Below are positions 34,635-47,303 of a stretch of DNA of 64,000 nt, piece after piece (the stretch's first letter is position 1; every line of letters starts with the position of its first letter). Where the stretch lies: the NCBI GenBank assembly GCA_019188255.1, contig JAETXT010000011.1, forward strand, positions 1,550,001 to 1,614,000, in the 5' to 3' direction. This stretch comes from Verticillium longisporum. Lineage: Eukaryota; Ascomycota; Sordariomycetes; Glomerellales; Plectosphaerellaceae. Below the pieces are notes generated by a model. It worked only from the letters and a program-made list of their open reading frames with translations. It did not search any database and was not told where the DNA came from. The position numbers were made by a program, and so were the translations under genes.

Positions 34635-36471
34635 ATGGCCGCGACGACAAAGGTCTCGGCCCTCATTGCCGCCGCCACGGGATGCGTTCCCGAGGAGCCC
34701 CGAACCCCCTCCATTGCCCCCTCCTTGACCTTCTCCGAAGAGTCGGAGGGCCAGAAGGAGCAGCTGCCGGTCGAGCCTCTGCGTCGCCGCCGTGCGTCTA
34801 CGAGGCTCATTGCGCAGAACTCGGCTGATATCCAGCGCATCACCGGCGAGTCTACCGCCCAATTGATCGAACGGTGCTGCGGTGGCGGCTGCTGTATGAA
34901 GGCGGGTGTGAAGAAGGCCGGCGTTGAGTACGAGTCCATTCCCCTCCCCGACAACCACGCCTTCAAGTCTCTCGCTCTTCGGATTGGCGACTGCCCGACC
35001 CTCCTCACCAAGATCACCGACCTGCCGGAACAGACAGTCTTCTTCGAGCCTCCGCGCCGCACCTCGCCTGCCCCCTCGACTGCCGATTCGGGTGTTTTTG
35101 TCGGCGCCGATACCAGCCCAACGACCCCACCGGCTGACAAGGTGGCGAGCCTTTCTCTCGAGGACGTCAACACCAAGATTCAACCGCCCAACTACGTCCA
35201 GCCCCACCCCCTCACCACGTCTTTGCCGCCCGCATCGACTCGACCCGCGAGTTGACCAAGCCTGGTGCCGAGAAGCGTACCTACCACTTCGATATCGACA
35301 TCTCCTCGTACCCCGAGGAAGATGGCACCGACTTCAAGGTCGGCGGTGCCATCGGCGTCATGGCCCCCAACGACCCCGCCATGGTCGACGAAATCTTCGA
35401 CGCTCTGATGGTGCCTCGCTTCGTGCGCGATAAGCCTGTCCTCATGAAGACGTCCAGAGGCCGATGGCCTACTGTCTGGGGCGAGGACGAGCCCAGAGAG
35501 CTCCTGACCACCCGACGCGACCTGCTCACCTGGTGCTCCGACATTCAGTCCTACCCTCCGACCAAGAACCTTCTCCGCATCCTTGCAGAACACGCCGCTG
35601 ACGAGAACGAGAAGAAGCTTCTGATGTACCTCTGCGCCGCCGAAGGCCAGGGCGTCTTCTGCGACTTCCGCACCGGTCCCCACGTCTCTCTCTTTCAGCT
35701 GCTGAGCGCTTTCCCAAGCTCTCATCCGCCTTTCGACCTCCTCCTCTCCGTCCTGCAGCCTCTGATGCCGCGCTTCTACTCCTTGTCGAACGACCCCCAC
35801 GACTCGTACAAGACTCGTGATGGCAAGGTGCACCGTCTCGTCGAGATTGCAGTCACGGTTCATGAGTCCGCTGACTGGCTCCACGGCACCCGCACCGGCA
35901 TTGGCTCCGGCTTCTTTGAGCGTCAAGCACAGAAGTTCCTCGCCGCTCAGAAGGCCGGCGAGAGCAGCCCCGAGTTCTATGTCCCCATGTTCAAGGGCCT
36001 CATGGCCAACCCCTTGCCAAGCAGTTCGTCTCGGATGGTCCCATGCTGCTTATCGGTGCCGGCGTCGGCATCGCCCCCTTCCGCGGCTTTGTCCAGCGTC
36101 GTCTGAAGACGGCCAACTGCGCCAACAAGGTCTGGGTTCTGCAGGGCATTCGTGACTCGCTCGTCGACGAAATCTACTCGGGCGAGTGGGGCGTGCACGA
36201 AGATGAGGTGAAGCGCGTCATCCAGAGTCGCACCGGCGAGGGCCGCTATGTGCAGGAGGAGGTGCGTAACCAGGCCGATCTCGTCTGGTACATTGCCAAT
36301 GCCGTCGACGGTCGCGTCTTTGTCTGCGGGAGCAGCAAGGGCATGGGTGAGGGCGTCGAGGATGCCCTCGTCGACGTTGCCATGTCCAAGGGCAACCTCG
36401 AGCGCGAGGAGGCCAGGAAGTACTGGGACCTCAAGAGGGAGGCCGGTCAGTATATCGCCGAGACTTGGTGA
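34635..36471 (+). CDS. FAD/NADPH diflavin-reductase-type protein without FMN domain; two apparent frameshifts
   Basis: The start ATG 34635 is followed by about 190 residues with no flavodoxin features but with a striking RCCGGGCC motif (Cys81, 82, 86, 87). The rest matches the FNR module of cytochrome P450 reductase and sulfite reductase: RFYSLSND (FAD binding), GAGVGIAPFRGF (NADPH), VWVLQGIRD, VFVCGSSKGMGEGV and a C-terminal Trp (YIAETW). The reading frame changes at a C5 run (35207-35211) and a C4 run (36010-36013). One extra C in each gives a continuous 612-residue protein, with the conserved blocks in order. This favours sequence errors. It would pass electrons from NADPH through FAD to an unknown acceptor. 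No intron is needed. Confidence 0.85.
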
Positions 36472-37248
36472 GCCGTGGACACAGCGGTTGCATCAGAGTA
36501 TATATCACGGGGGCAGCAAGTGCTTACGGGTGCTGCGCCGCACAATTACTGACTTTGTTGGGGCTCGGGGATTTCTGGCGGCCGGGTCTTATCTCCGGCC
36601 GGACTTGCCTGAGGTGCCTGTGAACGAAGTCCGACAAAACGAATGAATCATCGACATGGATCGATTAGACGGCGTTGGGAATCGAGTCGGTCCTCGGGGG
36701 CCTGACCTTCAAGTTTTTGACTGCACAATCGGTGCATTACGGTAGACAAATGGGTGACGGGCATGTTTTGGATTGCAGCTGACATTTCGAGGTGCTTAGT
36801 CTGCATGTCAGTCTGCATGCTTGTTGGCATGGATGGCGTTTGGGGTTAGATTTGTGGTTGTATTATGTGGTAAATACGATGATAGTCAAGTGCCACGGCC
36901 TTTATTAACATATGGCGACAATTGCGCCGCCAGTTCTACGGAACACTGCTTGAATGGTGACAAGATAAGCTCGCGAGAGCGTGGCGGAGAATCTTGGCAC
37001 TTTTGCTTGACTACCTCCCGTGAAGAACCAGCCGGAACCAGCCGGATCCATAGGCACAGAAGACAGGCAGCAACTTAATGGAGCATCTTCCTATGAGGCG
37101 AGCAGGACGATTCTGTCGGAGGACATAAGCAAGCTTCTCCAGTGCGTATCCTCTGTCCATCCACTTTACTGCAGACACATGGATAAACTCGAGGTTTTGT
37201 CTATCTATCATCTCTTATAATGATTTTACTCTAAAATACGGCCAGGTC
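36472..37248. other. Intergenic
   Basis: No supported gene. AGTCTGCATG occurs twice near 36798-36818. Otherwise featureless. Confidence 0.4.
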
Positions 37249-37404
37249 ATGGGCACCACCGAGAACGCACCTGCCCCTCCAGAACAACAAACACCGATCC
37301 CTCCACGACCACCGCGCCCTAATCTATCCATCCCGATGAACCACGGCACCGCTCCCTCCACCACCACCGCACCCCAATTTATCCATTTTGATGAAAGACG
37401 GTGA
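37249..37404 (+). CDS. Possible short proline/threonine-rich ORF upstream of the NLR-like gene
   Basis: ATG 37249 to TGA 37404 gives 51 residues rich in Pro, Thr and Asn, made partly from the 55-bp tandem duplication below. A second frame at about 37401-37610 (VTVKASVDTRSTPSSSTV) overlaps it and has GC-rich third positions but no ATG. They could be exons of one small gene, but no convincing splice pair was found. Existence is uncertain. Confidence 0.25.
   Translation: MGTTENAPAPPEQQTPIPPRPPRPNLSIPMNHGTAPSTTTAPQFIHFDERR
37292..37401 (+). repeat. Two diverged 55-bp tandem units
   Basis: 37292-37346 and 37347-37401 align end to end: CACCGATCCCTCCACG versus CACCGCTCCCTCCACC, then CCGATGAACCACGG versus TTGATGAAAGACGG. 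Confidence 0.65.
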
Positions 37405-38106
37405 ACTCCAGCACGGCAAACACAACATGGCTCGCGAGAACCAACCCCTTAATCACCTTATTCCACCGACCGCCCACCCAGACCGTGACCGTAAAAGCGA
37501 GCGTAGACACCCGCAGCACGCCCAGCTCCAGCACTGTCACGCATTCAGAACACGACGGCTCACCCGGCTTGACATTACACGATTTCCGAAACCGTAGAGT
37601 TTACGGTTAAATGCCAATCGCGTATGCCAGGAGAAATAGTGGCAATGTGCACAACTGGGGAACATGGAGTTGTTCACAATGACGTGCCGCTCAACCATAT
37701 GAACGATTCATGTCCGCGGCCTCAATTTATCTGTCTCCAAGAACCATCAGAAAGTTCAATGGGAGATTCAATCCAGGTCGCGCTGCCTTACTGGTGATGC
37801 CACCGGTGAGAAGGCTGGCCCGACAGCTCATAGAAGGCCAGACATGGTGCCGTGCAGGGCAATTCGCCGTTGTACTCACACTCTTACCCAATAAAACCCT
37901 CTGACGGTTGTACCACACCTTCTCTTAATCTATGCATCAACTCCAGGAGAGTTCACTTACGTGGCAGTCACATGATAACATGTCAGCTTCACGACGAGGC
38001 TGGATGCTGACCACCATATCGACAACCCCTCATCTTCTCGGCCTTTCTCCACCTTTCATCTTCGTGTCAGTAAAAAACGCTACATACAATAGGAAACGAA
38101 AGAACA

Positions 38107-41037
38107 ATGCGAAAGGACAGTTCTTCCCCAGAACAAGTTCCGGGTGCCTCAAGCGAAAAGGCCACACCCCCGGACAAGGCGCCACCGCACCGTCGGCTTT
38201 TCCTCAACCAGCAGCGCGCCCTCAGTACACTTCAGAGACTGTATAGAATCGGCGGGAGTATCGTGATCGAGGGCGGCATAGGGGTCGGGTATACGCGCCT
38301 TGTCGCTCCCCATCTGAGAACCAAACTGACGAGCGTATAGCAAAACGCTGATTGCCAGGGAAGCGGCAAAATGGCTGCAGACCGTCCATCCAGGACTCAA
38401 GACTCTCGAGATCCATGCAGATGCCTGGACAAACTTTGAGGGAGGGTTTCAGGCGCTCGCTGGAAAGGCCAAGGCGAGTTTCGGCAGTGCGCCGCGCTTC
38501 CTCCGACACGATCCATACCAGGAATCGGGACGCCGTATGCGTCTTGCGACAAGAAGAGAGAACTTAGAGCAGTTTAAAACGTGGTTCGCAGATGAAAGTC
38601 AGATGTGGTGTGTTATCGTGGACCGAGCGGACAACGAAGAACTACTGTTCGGAAGTACAAGGGATGCCGCCATGGATCAGCGGGGGATGATGGAATACCT
38701 CCCTCGAGGAAGAAACGTATTCCGTGTCTTCACAACAAGGAGTTTTAAAGTCTTAGGCCGTCCCTTCGAGACACATTTGGGCGTTGTACACGTAGATTCG
38801 CCAACCGAGACGGATGCAATCACCCTCTTGCAGGACCATGGAGGTATCTGCTCCAACAGGGAATCATCGAAACAACTCGTCAAACAACTCGTCACCGCGC
38901 TGGGATTCAACCCTCTCGCTATCCGACAGATAGGTGATAGCTGGAAAGACGCGCTATGGGCCCTGCCAGATGTGACCATGGAATTCCTGGCTGACAAGAA
39001 AGAAGCAGAAGCAATGCATCGAACCGCAAACCCGAACCTAGGCGCTGTGCTTCAAGCGCTCAAGGTGACTGAAGCTTCGGCGTTCGACCTCCTCGCTTCG
39101 TTCTGCTTTTTTCGCAACAGAGATATACCTCTCTGCTTAGTTGCGTCGCAGTCCAGTCCGTTGTCTCAGAGGCTGGAGACGGACAAAGATAAGGAATTCA
39201 ACGTTTTGAAAAGCCTACATCTGATCACGACAAATTACACCTACTGCGATGTAGAATTCGGTAGTGAGGTCTACCAACGCGGCCTCGAGGTTCTTCCCGA
39301 TGTCAAAGCCGCCGTACTTCTGTATTTGAAGGCATCAGGGCAACCGAAGCAACACAGAAATTCATTTTTTGCGCGACTCGCCAAAGCCTTCGATCCGTCC
39401 AAGGACTTCGACACTGTGGCCCTTCGTTTCCGTCATCTCAGACTCGTTTTGCATGGAAAAAATACATTCAATCTTTTGCCTGAAGGAAAGAATGCGCCGG
39501 ATAACTGGGCATCCGTTGTCTACAACACAGGTCGTTATGTTCAAGAAAATCAGCTGCCGGTGGGAAACATGATTCAAATGATGGAGAAGGTGGCTTCCAT
39601 TCAGGATTCAGCTCCTCACGTCTCCCGCGACAGATCTCTCGCTACCTTGAACGTACTGGCACGCCTCCTTCGCGATCAAGGTAAGGACCAACGGCAATCA
39701 GAGGTTTTGAGGCAGATTGTACTTGCGAGGGAACCTACACTTGGCCACAGCCCCTCGCCAAAGAAGATATCACTTGATAAGAAAAAGTCAGTTGATGAGA
39801 AATGGATCTTGGACAAAGCCTTTGCGCAGTTTGAGAGACTGCTCAACGCACCACGAACGTCACCGCTTGCTGCAGGCAATAGCAAGCCTCTCAGCTCGAG
39901 CATGTCCGATGAGGCTTGTCTGGTCGAGGAACTAATCGAGTCGCAGTACAGATTTTCCGTTAAGCTGGGTTCAGAAACGGCACAGAACCTGTACCGCCTC
40001 GCAATGCTTTTGCTGACGTGCAAAGCGCTCCCGCAAGCCGAGAGATTGCTTGTACGGTCCATCAGCCTCTCCGAAAACACTCTTGGGGCCACTGATCCTT
40101 TGACGTTAAAGTGCAAAGCAGGCCTAGTCAGCACACTTGTGAAGAAAGGCAGATGGTGGAAAGCACAGCAACTGAGTCTGGGTGTCGTCGAAGCAATGAG
40201 ACAAACCCTGGGAAATGAGCATCCTGATACGCTGTCGATCAAGATGGACCATGCAATGACGTTTGCGAAACAAGAACAGTGGAAAGAAGCCGAGGCTTTA
40301 GTTCGTGAATTGGTCGAAGCCAATGCGCGAGTCTTCGGCGAGAGCCACCGCAAGACACTGGCGAGTATGACACAACTCGGATACCTCCTGGGAAACTGTG
40401 CGCGGTGGGAAGAGGCTGAGTGTATTCTGATTGATGTCATTAAGAGAAGCAGCACATCTCTGGGGCGTGACAGTCCAGACGTCATTGAGAATATGGCTCT
40501 GCTGGCATCTGTATATGCCTTCCAAGACCAGGATCGCTGGGCGGAGTTTGAAGCCGCCGTCAAGCAAATAATGGACAAAGAGGCATGGATGAAAGGTAAT
40601 ATACACCCTCAAACTCTCGATGCCTTGATCAGACTGGCGGTCTGGATTCGAAGGTATGGACGATGGGAACACTCGGTGGCTATGTTGGTCGAATGCATCA
40701 AGGTACAGGAGGTTGCCTTTGATGATGATGATCCGTCTCTGAGAACAAGTCGTTCCTACCTGCGGATTTGGAAAAGTGACGATGCCGAGAGAGTCACGAA
40801 AAAACGGGACGTAACAATTCTCGGACAGCCCACAACAAAGGGCGTACCTTCTCTTTGGCAACGCTGGGTCACATATTTCTCGCCGCCAGCCGCGGGGTAT
40901 GAAAGATTGTATTTCCGATGCGTACGTGGAACTACAGCCAATGGTTTAAAGGACGCTAATGTGTTTAGGGCTGCGGAAAGCTCCTCTCAATGGACTTGCG
41001 CGAGATTATGCCAGGGGGTATCGACCGTATACATTAG
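38107..41037 (+). CDS. NB-ARC/TPR (NLR-like) protein with almost no N-terminal domain
   Basis: Exon 1 is 38107-38288 and exon 2 starts at 38341. The 52-nt intron (GTATAC donor, CTGAC branch, TATAG acceptor) splits the P-loop, which after joining reads GGIGVGKT (residues 56-63). Walker B-like CVIVDRADN and NVFRVFTTRS (sensor-like) follow, then a winged-helix-like region. From about residue 640 (near 40080) come degenerate TPRs with the LGxxHPxTL pattern (LGNEHPDTL, FGESHRKTL). Fungal NLR-like proteins usually carry an effector domain before the NB-ARC; here only about 30 residues precede it. A second intron is likely at 40922-40968 (GTACGT, GCTAATG, TTTAG); that spliced frame stops at 41035-41037, while the unspliced frame runs to 41095 inside the LTR. 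The true C-terminus is disturbed by the gypsy insertion at 41053. Confidence 0.85.
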
Positions 41038-41052
41038 AGACTCGAGAGGAGT

Positions 41053-41266
41053 TGTTAAGGAGTCTTATATAACGAGTAAAGGGATTAACTATTAGTCTCT
41101 TAGGGGTCTCTAGGAAGATAGAATAATCGATGCCCTTCTCTAAATCTTAGTCCATTAACCTTTCTTATAACTATTCCCTTACTACGCTTAGTCCTCTCTT
41201 CTTAATTTCTACGATTAAATAATAAGCGATCCCCTATTAATCTTATATTTCCCTTAAATCCTAATA
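41053..41266 (-). repeat. 3' LTR of the gypsy element
   Basis: 214 bp, starting TGTTAAGGAGTCTTATATAA and ending CCTAATA on the plus strand. It aligns without gaps to 48431-48644 with about 18 differences by eye, all transitions. Confidence 0.9.
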
Positions 41267-43979
41267 TAATACTCCGTCTCTCTTTTTACTTTATTTTAAA
41301 GTATAATATAATATTTAAATTAAAGGTCCCTATTAATTTCTAAATAGTTCTCTCTTAAGCTATTTAGTATTATTTAATCTAAAAACGTCTATATATTCTA
41401 GGTTTCTATTTAATTCTTAAATATCTATTTTAATAAGTATTTCCTATTAATTAGCTAGGGTTTCTAGATTAATTCTTTATTATCTAATAGCTATAGTTTA
41501 ATACTTTTATATATCTTTCTTCTTATTTTAATTCTATTTCTTATTCTTCTATTATTCTTATTTAATAATTTAATAGTTTTCTTCTATAATTAATTAATAA
41601 ATAATAGCTTATTAATATAATCTTATTATTTTAATATTCTTTTATTTTCCTTCTTTATTTTAGTTTTACTTAATTATTTTTATATTATTCTATTCTTAAA
41701 TAGTAATTTAATAAGCTTTTTTATAATTAATTAATAATTATTTACTTTTTAATATAGATTTATTAATCTATTATTCTTTATTCTTTCCTTTCTTATTATT
41801 TAGATTTAATAAATAATTATTATTCTAAAATAATTTATTATAAATTTCTAGTATATTTATAGGAGGATTTTCTAATTATTATTTCTATCTTTTCTTCTTT
41901 TTTAATAATAATAACGATAATAATAATATTCCTCCCCTCTTTAATATTATTTTTATATCTTTTATAATAATCCCTTAGCGATTAGCTATTATATAGTTAT
42001 TAATTAAATATAATTCTTAGATCGATTCCGGTTTTCTAATTCTTTAATAAGAGTAATTTATAAATCTATTAATATCTATTTATTAATTATCTATTAATTA
42101 AAAGTAATAATATTATTATTTAAATAATTTCCTATTTATAAATTACTTTTAATATTTCCTTTATAGTTTAATAGCTAATTAGTTATAGAATAATAGCTCC
42201 TCTTCCTCTTAACCCTTACTAGGAGCCTAGATAAGCGTACTCCGCTAGAGACCTACTATACTTCTATTACTACGATTATATATATAAATAATTTAATCCT
42301 ATTATAAGCGGGGAATACTTTTATTATAAAGAGGATATTAATAAATAAGCTATTATCTAGCTATTAGTTATTAGCTAATCGTTTATATAGCTAGTTCCGC
42401 TAAATACTCCTATTATAGAATAGCTTAAGGAAGTAAGCTATACTTTATTATAAATTACCCCCCTTTTATTTCCCTATTATCTAATAGCTAATCCCCTATA
42501 AATACTTATTAAGTATTAGGCTATTATATATACCCTTAAATTAGCTATTAAAGCTATAGCTAAGAATAGCTATACTAATATCTTTAAAGTAAATAATATT
42601 TATTAATTAAATACCTATTATCTAAATATTAATAGATTTCTTTTAATTAATTTCGATATAATTAAGACTATTAGCTAGAAGGCCCTCTAAAAGGGTAAAA
42701 ACGATAAAGCGCTAAGTACTAAAAAGCGGGCTACTATTAATTAATAGGAAGCTAGTAAGTACTCTATTCGCTGCCTCGCTATTATTAATCGCTTTACTTA
42801 GGCTATTAAGCATTCCGCTATTACTATTAAGGTCTCCGCTATTACCCTATAATAGATTACTAGCTCTCTCGCTAAGCTAATTACTATTTAATCCGAGATC
42901 TAGGAAAATTATACCCTAATCGTAAATTATTTATTAATTATTTACTATTTATTTACTAATCGTTTATTAGAATTATAATACTCTTATTAACGCTATTAAT
43001 AATAAAGAGGATAGCGAGAATTAAGAAAGTAATAGCGAAATCGTAATTTAAGAACCGTTAATAGTCTACTAATATTCCCCTATTATTTAATTTTTTCTTT
43101 TATTTTCTTTTTTTTTATTATTCTCCTTTAAGAATAGGGCTAGGGGCTAGACTACCCCTTAAATATTAATTAGATTATTATTAATCTATTATTAATCTTT
43201 CTTATAATTATTTATATATCTTAATAAGGTCGTCTATTACGTTTCGCTACGATTCCTATAAATTCTCGCTTTCTAAGTATCCTTCCTATTTAATAAAGTA
43301 CTATTAATTATATAATAATCCCCTATAATTAATTATTCTCTTAATTATATATATATCTTCTATTCCTATAATTAATAATACTTTATTAACCTATAATTAA
43401 AATAATAATTAGTTTTCTCTACTTTTTTAATTTTCTAAGTATAATATATAGAATATATTATATACTTTATAGCTAAAGGGTAACTATAGCTTATATACTA
43501 GACTATAGCTATTTATCTTCTTAGTAATTCTAAATAGTTTAAAATATTTATTAGATAGCTTCTTACTAAGTTTCTACTATTTAATTATTCTTATAGAGAG
43601 GAGAACTAGGTCTCTTATTTTATATTCTTTCTAAATTCTTCCTCGATTATAATAGCGGGCCTAATATCTACTATTAATCTCTAAGAGTCTATAGATTATC
43701 TTTCTCTTAGTTATTTATTAGGCTATTTATAGTTCTATTATCTCTAAGTTCCCTTATTATTATATAGCTTAGCCTAGGTCCCTTAGTCTAGCTAGGTTAT
43801 ATCCTATTAATACTTCTATTAATAATTACTAGATTATTATATAGAATAATATATTATATATAAATTCCGCTATAAGGAGTAAGGAAATCTAGTCTATTTA
43901 TTCGTAATTATAGAATACTCTAAAGTAATATTCTAAATTCTAATTCTATTATTCTATTTAGCTATCGGTCTATAAATAG

Positions 43980-44490
43980 AAGGCTATTAAGAGTTATCTC
44001 CTTATTCTTATTATTTTATATAAAATCGTCTAAAATTTATTAATAAATAATAACCCTCTATCTAAGATTATACCTTTTAAAAAGCTATATCTCTTAAATA
44101 TATAGTCCTATAATATAATTATTAGACTAGCTATTATAAATCTATTATTAATTAGTATATATATAGTATATTTTATAAAGCGGTCTATAATAATTAATAT
44201 AGTATCTTATTTATTAATTTTAAGGAGTCTTATAATAAAGTTTATAAATATTTCCTTAAAAGGACTATTAAATAGTAATAGGCTATTTAATTAGCTATAT
44301 AGCTTATAGTATTAGGGTTTTATTATCTAATATATTAAATATATAGGGATATATTCCTTAATATCTTTAATTAAATTATTCTAGAAATATATATTTTTAA
44401 ACTAAGTAATAGTCTTCTTAACTCCTTAATATTCTATTATTAAGCTATTATAGGCTTATTATAGGATTTCGTTTCTAAGGGCTTTATTTT
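43980..44490 (-). pseudogene. Integrase relic of the gypsy element
   Basis: On the minus strand one frame shows an HHCC-like region with EYxGVKKT and later KDIKEYI, then a shifted frame with IIIDRFIKY and LDRGLLF. These match the integrase zinc-binding and catalytic core motifs after allowing for C-to-T and G-to-A changes. Stops (TAA, TAG) replace Trp, Gln and Arg codons. The catalytic Asp of DRF and DRG persist. It is not translatable. Confidence 0.75.
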
Positions 44491-44559
44491 ATAGAATAAA
44501 GATCTTATTCTTAAAGGTTAATAGGCTATTTACTTCTATTTACTAATCGGGTAGCCTTT

Positions 44560-45035
44560 TGTTACGACCTGGCAGCTTCCGAAGAGGGGAACGCTGTCAG
44601 AGGGTTAGGGTTGCTGTTAGCAGAAGCTTAGGTTGTGACTCTGAGACGATGTGGTGTCGTAAGGCGTTGCGCACTCGTTACAATGAATACAAGGTAAGAC
44701 TTAGATTGATCACTGTCGTGAGAAAGAATGTATCTACAAGTACAGAATGCCCGTCCTTATATACCCGTTCATCCTGTCCTTGTTGTTTGGGTGGTGAGCT
44801 CATGTTGGATGGCTCACTTGTTAGTCGTTGGTGATCCATGATGTTAGGATCACGGTATGTTATCTTGTGAGCCAGCCCCTGGCTCACTGTTATGTCCCTA
44901 GTGAGCGAATCGGCTCACTATTATGTCTGGGTGAGCCATCACGTGCTCTGCCTGGTGGGTCCGCTTCTTATCTTATCGTGTCTCCCGATCGCGGGGTCGT
45001 CAACTCGCGGCCACCCTGCTTCCTTGGTTGTTACA
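44560..45035. mobile_element. Young solo LTR nested in the gypsy relic
   Basis: A 476-bp island of normal base composition inside the AT-rich element. It begins TGTTACGACC and ends GGTTGTTACA (TG...CA with nearly inverted ends) and is flanked by CCTTT on both sides (44555-44559, 45036-45040). This is a 5-bp target duplication with no internal coding sequence, so a solo LTR. It contains a TATATA motif near 44758-44763 and repeated GTGAGC/GGCTCAC words at about 44793-44935. The absence of RIP decay shows it arrived after its host element was mutated. The parent family is not identifiable here. Confidence 0.88.
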
Positions 45036-45959
45036 CCTTTATTCCTTTCTTATTCTATAAAAGGTATTATTTCCTTAGGCTTTTAGGATAGCTTCTTTAA
45101 TAGGTCTATTATCTAGCTATTAATCTATTATAATAATAGCCCTAATAATATTAAGGAATCGTTTTATCTATAATAATAGGTAATATACCTTCGCTTACTC
45201 CTATTCTCCTTAACTTAGCTTATAATTAGGCCTCCTAGAGAGGCTATCCGCTAGGTTCCTATTACTTACCTAATATTCGATAATAAAGTCGAACTCTAAT
45301 AGTATTTATAATTATCTTCCCTATCGTCCTAAGATCTTTAGCTTTTCTATAAAATATTTATAATTAAAGTAATCGATTAAGACTTTAATTATTAATCTAC
45401 TATAAATAAAGTATTATCTTTATATCTTAAAAGACTCTACGATTTTTATTATTTCTATTTCTAGTATATTATATCGTAGCTTTATACTTTTAAGCTTTTT
45501 TAAAAAGTATATAATTAATTTCTAATAACCGTTCTTTAATTAAAATAGGATTACTCTAATTACGAAATTTAATATATTAAGCTTAATTCTCGTTTTTAAT
45601 TTATTATCGAAGTATTAAAGGATAGGAGCCCTTATAAATATAAACTTTAATTTTTAGAAAGCTATTAAGTTAATAATATTTAATTAGAAGTCTATTATTA
45701 ATTATTTAATATTCTTATTAATTAAAAGGGCTACGATTTTCGAATAATTCTTAATAAAATACTTATAAAAGCCTATAAATTTAAGGAATCTTTAGAGGTC
45801 TTTTAAGGATTAAGGGGTTAATTAGTCCCTTATTATAGTAATTCATTCTTCTATAATATATATATTTATAGGGGAGATTATAAACCCTAGAAACTCTATT
45901 ATTATCGTACTAAAATCGTATTTTTCTAGATTTATATAGAAGTTCTATTCTCGAAGTCT

Positions 45960-46260
45960 TTTAAATATTATTCTAATATTCTATTAATATTCTTCTAATA
46001 TTATTAAATATATTAAGATATCGTTTATATAAACGATATATATTATATCTATAAAGCTAACTAATATTTTATTAATATATACTTAGAAAGTAATTAATAT
46101 ATTTATAAAGCTAAATAGTATAATAAAGTATTTAAAGTAGCTATATTTTATTCTAAATACTATTTTCTATTTATCCCCTATTTTAATATATAATTAATAA
46201 TAAATATCTTTTAAATCTAATTTTATAAATAACCTAGCTATTATTAATTAATCGAATAGC
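45960..46260 (-). pseudogene. Reverse transcriptase relic of the gypsy element
   Basis: The minus-strand frame reads GDK*K, then FRIKYSYFKY and, further on, YIND where an active enzyme has YxDD. Spacing and order match the gypsy RT core. In-frame stops and Ile/Tyr replacements are those produced by C-to-T change on either strand. It is inactive. Confidence 0.85.
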
Positions 46261-47261
46261 TTATAGATAAATAAAAGGGTAATATAATCTTTCTTTATAA
46301 TCTTATTAAGTTCTTTATAATTAATATATATCCTAAGCTTATTACCCTTCTTTAAGATAAATAGTATAGGGGTATTAATAGGGCTAATAGAATATCTAAT
46401 CTATCCCTTTTTTAATAAATCGTTTATATATTCCTTTAATATTTCTAATTCCTTTTCTATTAGAATATAGATAGGTCCGAAGAATAGTTTCTTTCTATTA
46501 TTAAGTTCTATTAGATAATCCTATTAATAATACTATAATAAGGTTATTATTTATTTAATATCGAATACGTCCTTAAATTTATAGTATTCTATTAAGACTA
46601 TAGCGGGTAGTTCGTTTCTCTTATTATACTCTTATAGGGGTATTATAAAGGGAGCTTATATATTCTATAATATAATTAAAGCTATTATTAAGGATTAATA
46701 GATTATATTCTTAATTTATTTTCTTATTAATATAATTCTAATATTTTATTTCCTAATAAGGTATCTCTAATAGCCCTATAATTAATTAATTATTAATTAT
46801 ATTTAAGCTAATTAAAGTCTTCCTAAAATAATATTATATCTATTTATAATATTATCTATTATTATATATTCTATTATTATTATATACTTTATCCTAGGGT
46901 TATCTATTATTTAGTTAATAATCCTCTTTTCGCTATAAATACTTATCTCCCTATTTCGGAATATTCTACTTAGTTTACTTTATTTTTCCCCTAGCTATTC
47001 TCTTACTTCCTTTAAGAGGTCGCTATTAATAATATTAATATTAGCTCCTCTATCTAATATTATCTCTCCTTTAATTTAATTATTATTAATATATAATTTA
47101 ATAATTACTTCGTACTATTTTAATTTCGGGAATAATAATTCTTCCTATTAAGGGTCTCCTATTATTCTTCCCTTAAACGGTTTATAATTTACTATTAAAT
47201 ATTATTTATATAATTTATATATATAACTTTATTTTCTATAATTTATATATAATATTTCTAA

Positions 47262-47303
47262 ATAGCTATTAATATAATATTTATATTTATTATAATTATA
47301 ACA
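47262..47303 (-). pseudogene. Gag CCHC zinc-knuckle relic
   Basis: Minus-strand codons read CYNYNKYKYYINSY. The spacing fits CX2CX4HX4C, with one Cys kept and the second Cys, His and third Cys codons turned into Tyr by single transitions. It lies upstream of the RT in element orientation, as gag should. Confidence 0.6.

Noticed and set aside
34500..35207. Minus-strand frames opposite the reductase N-terminus
   Set aside because: No motifs; the sense frame continues into conserved FNR motifs.
43000..43500. Chromodomain at the end of the gypsy integrase
   Set aside because: The region is in the right place, but decay is too strong to see the aromatic cage residues.
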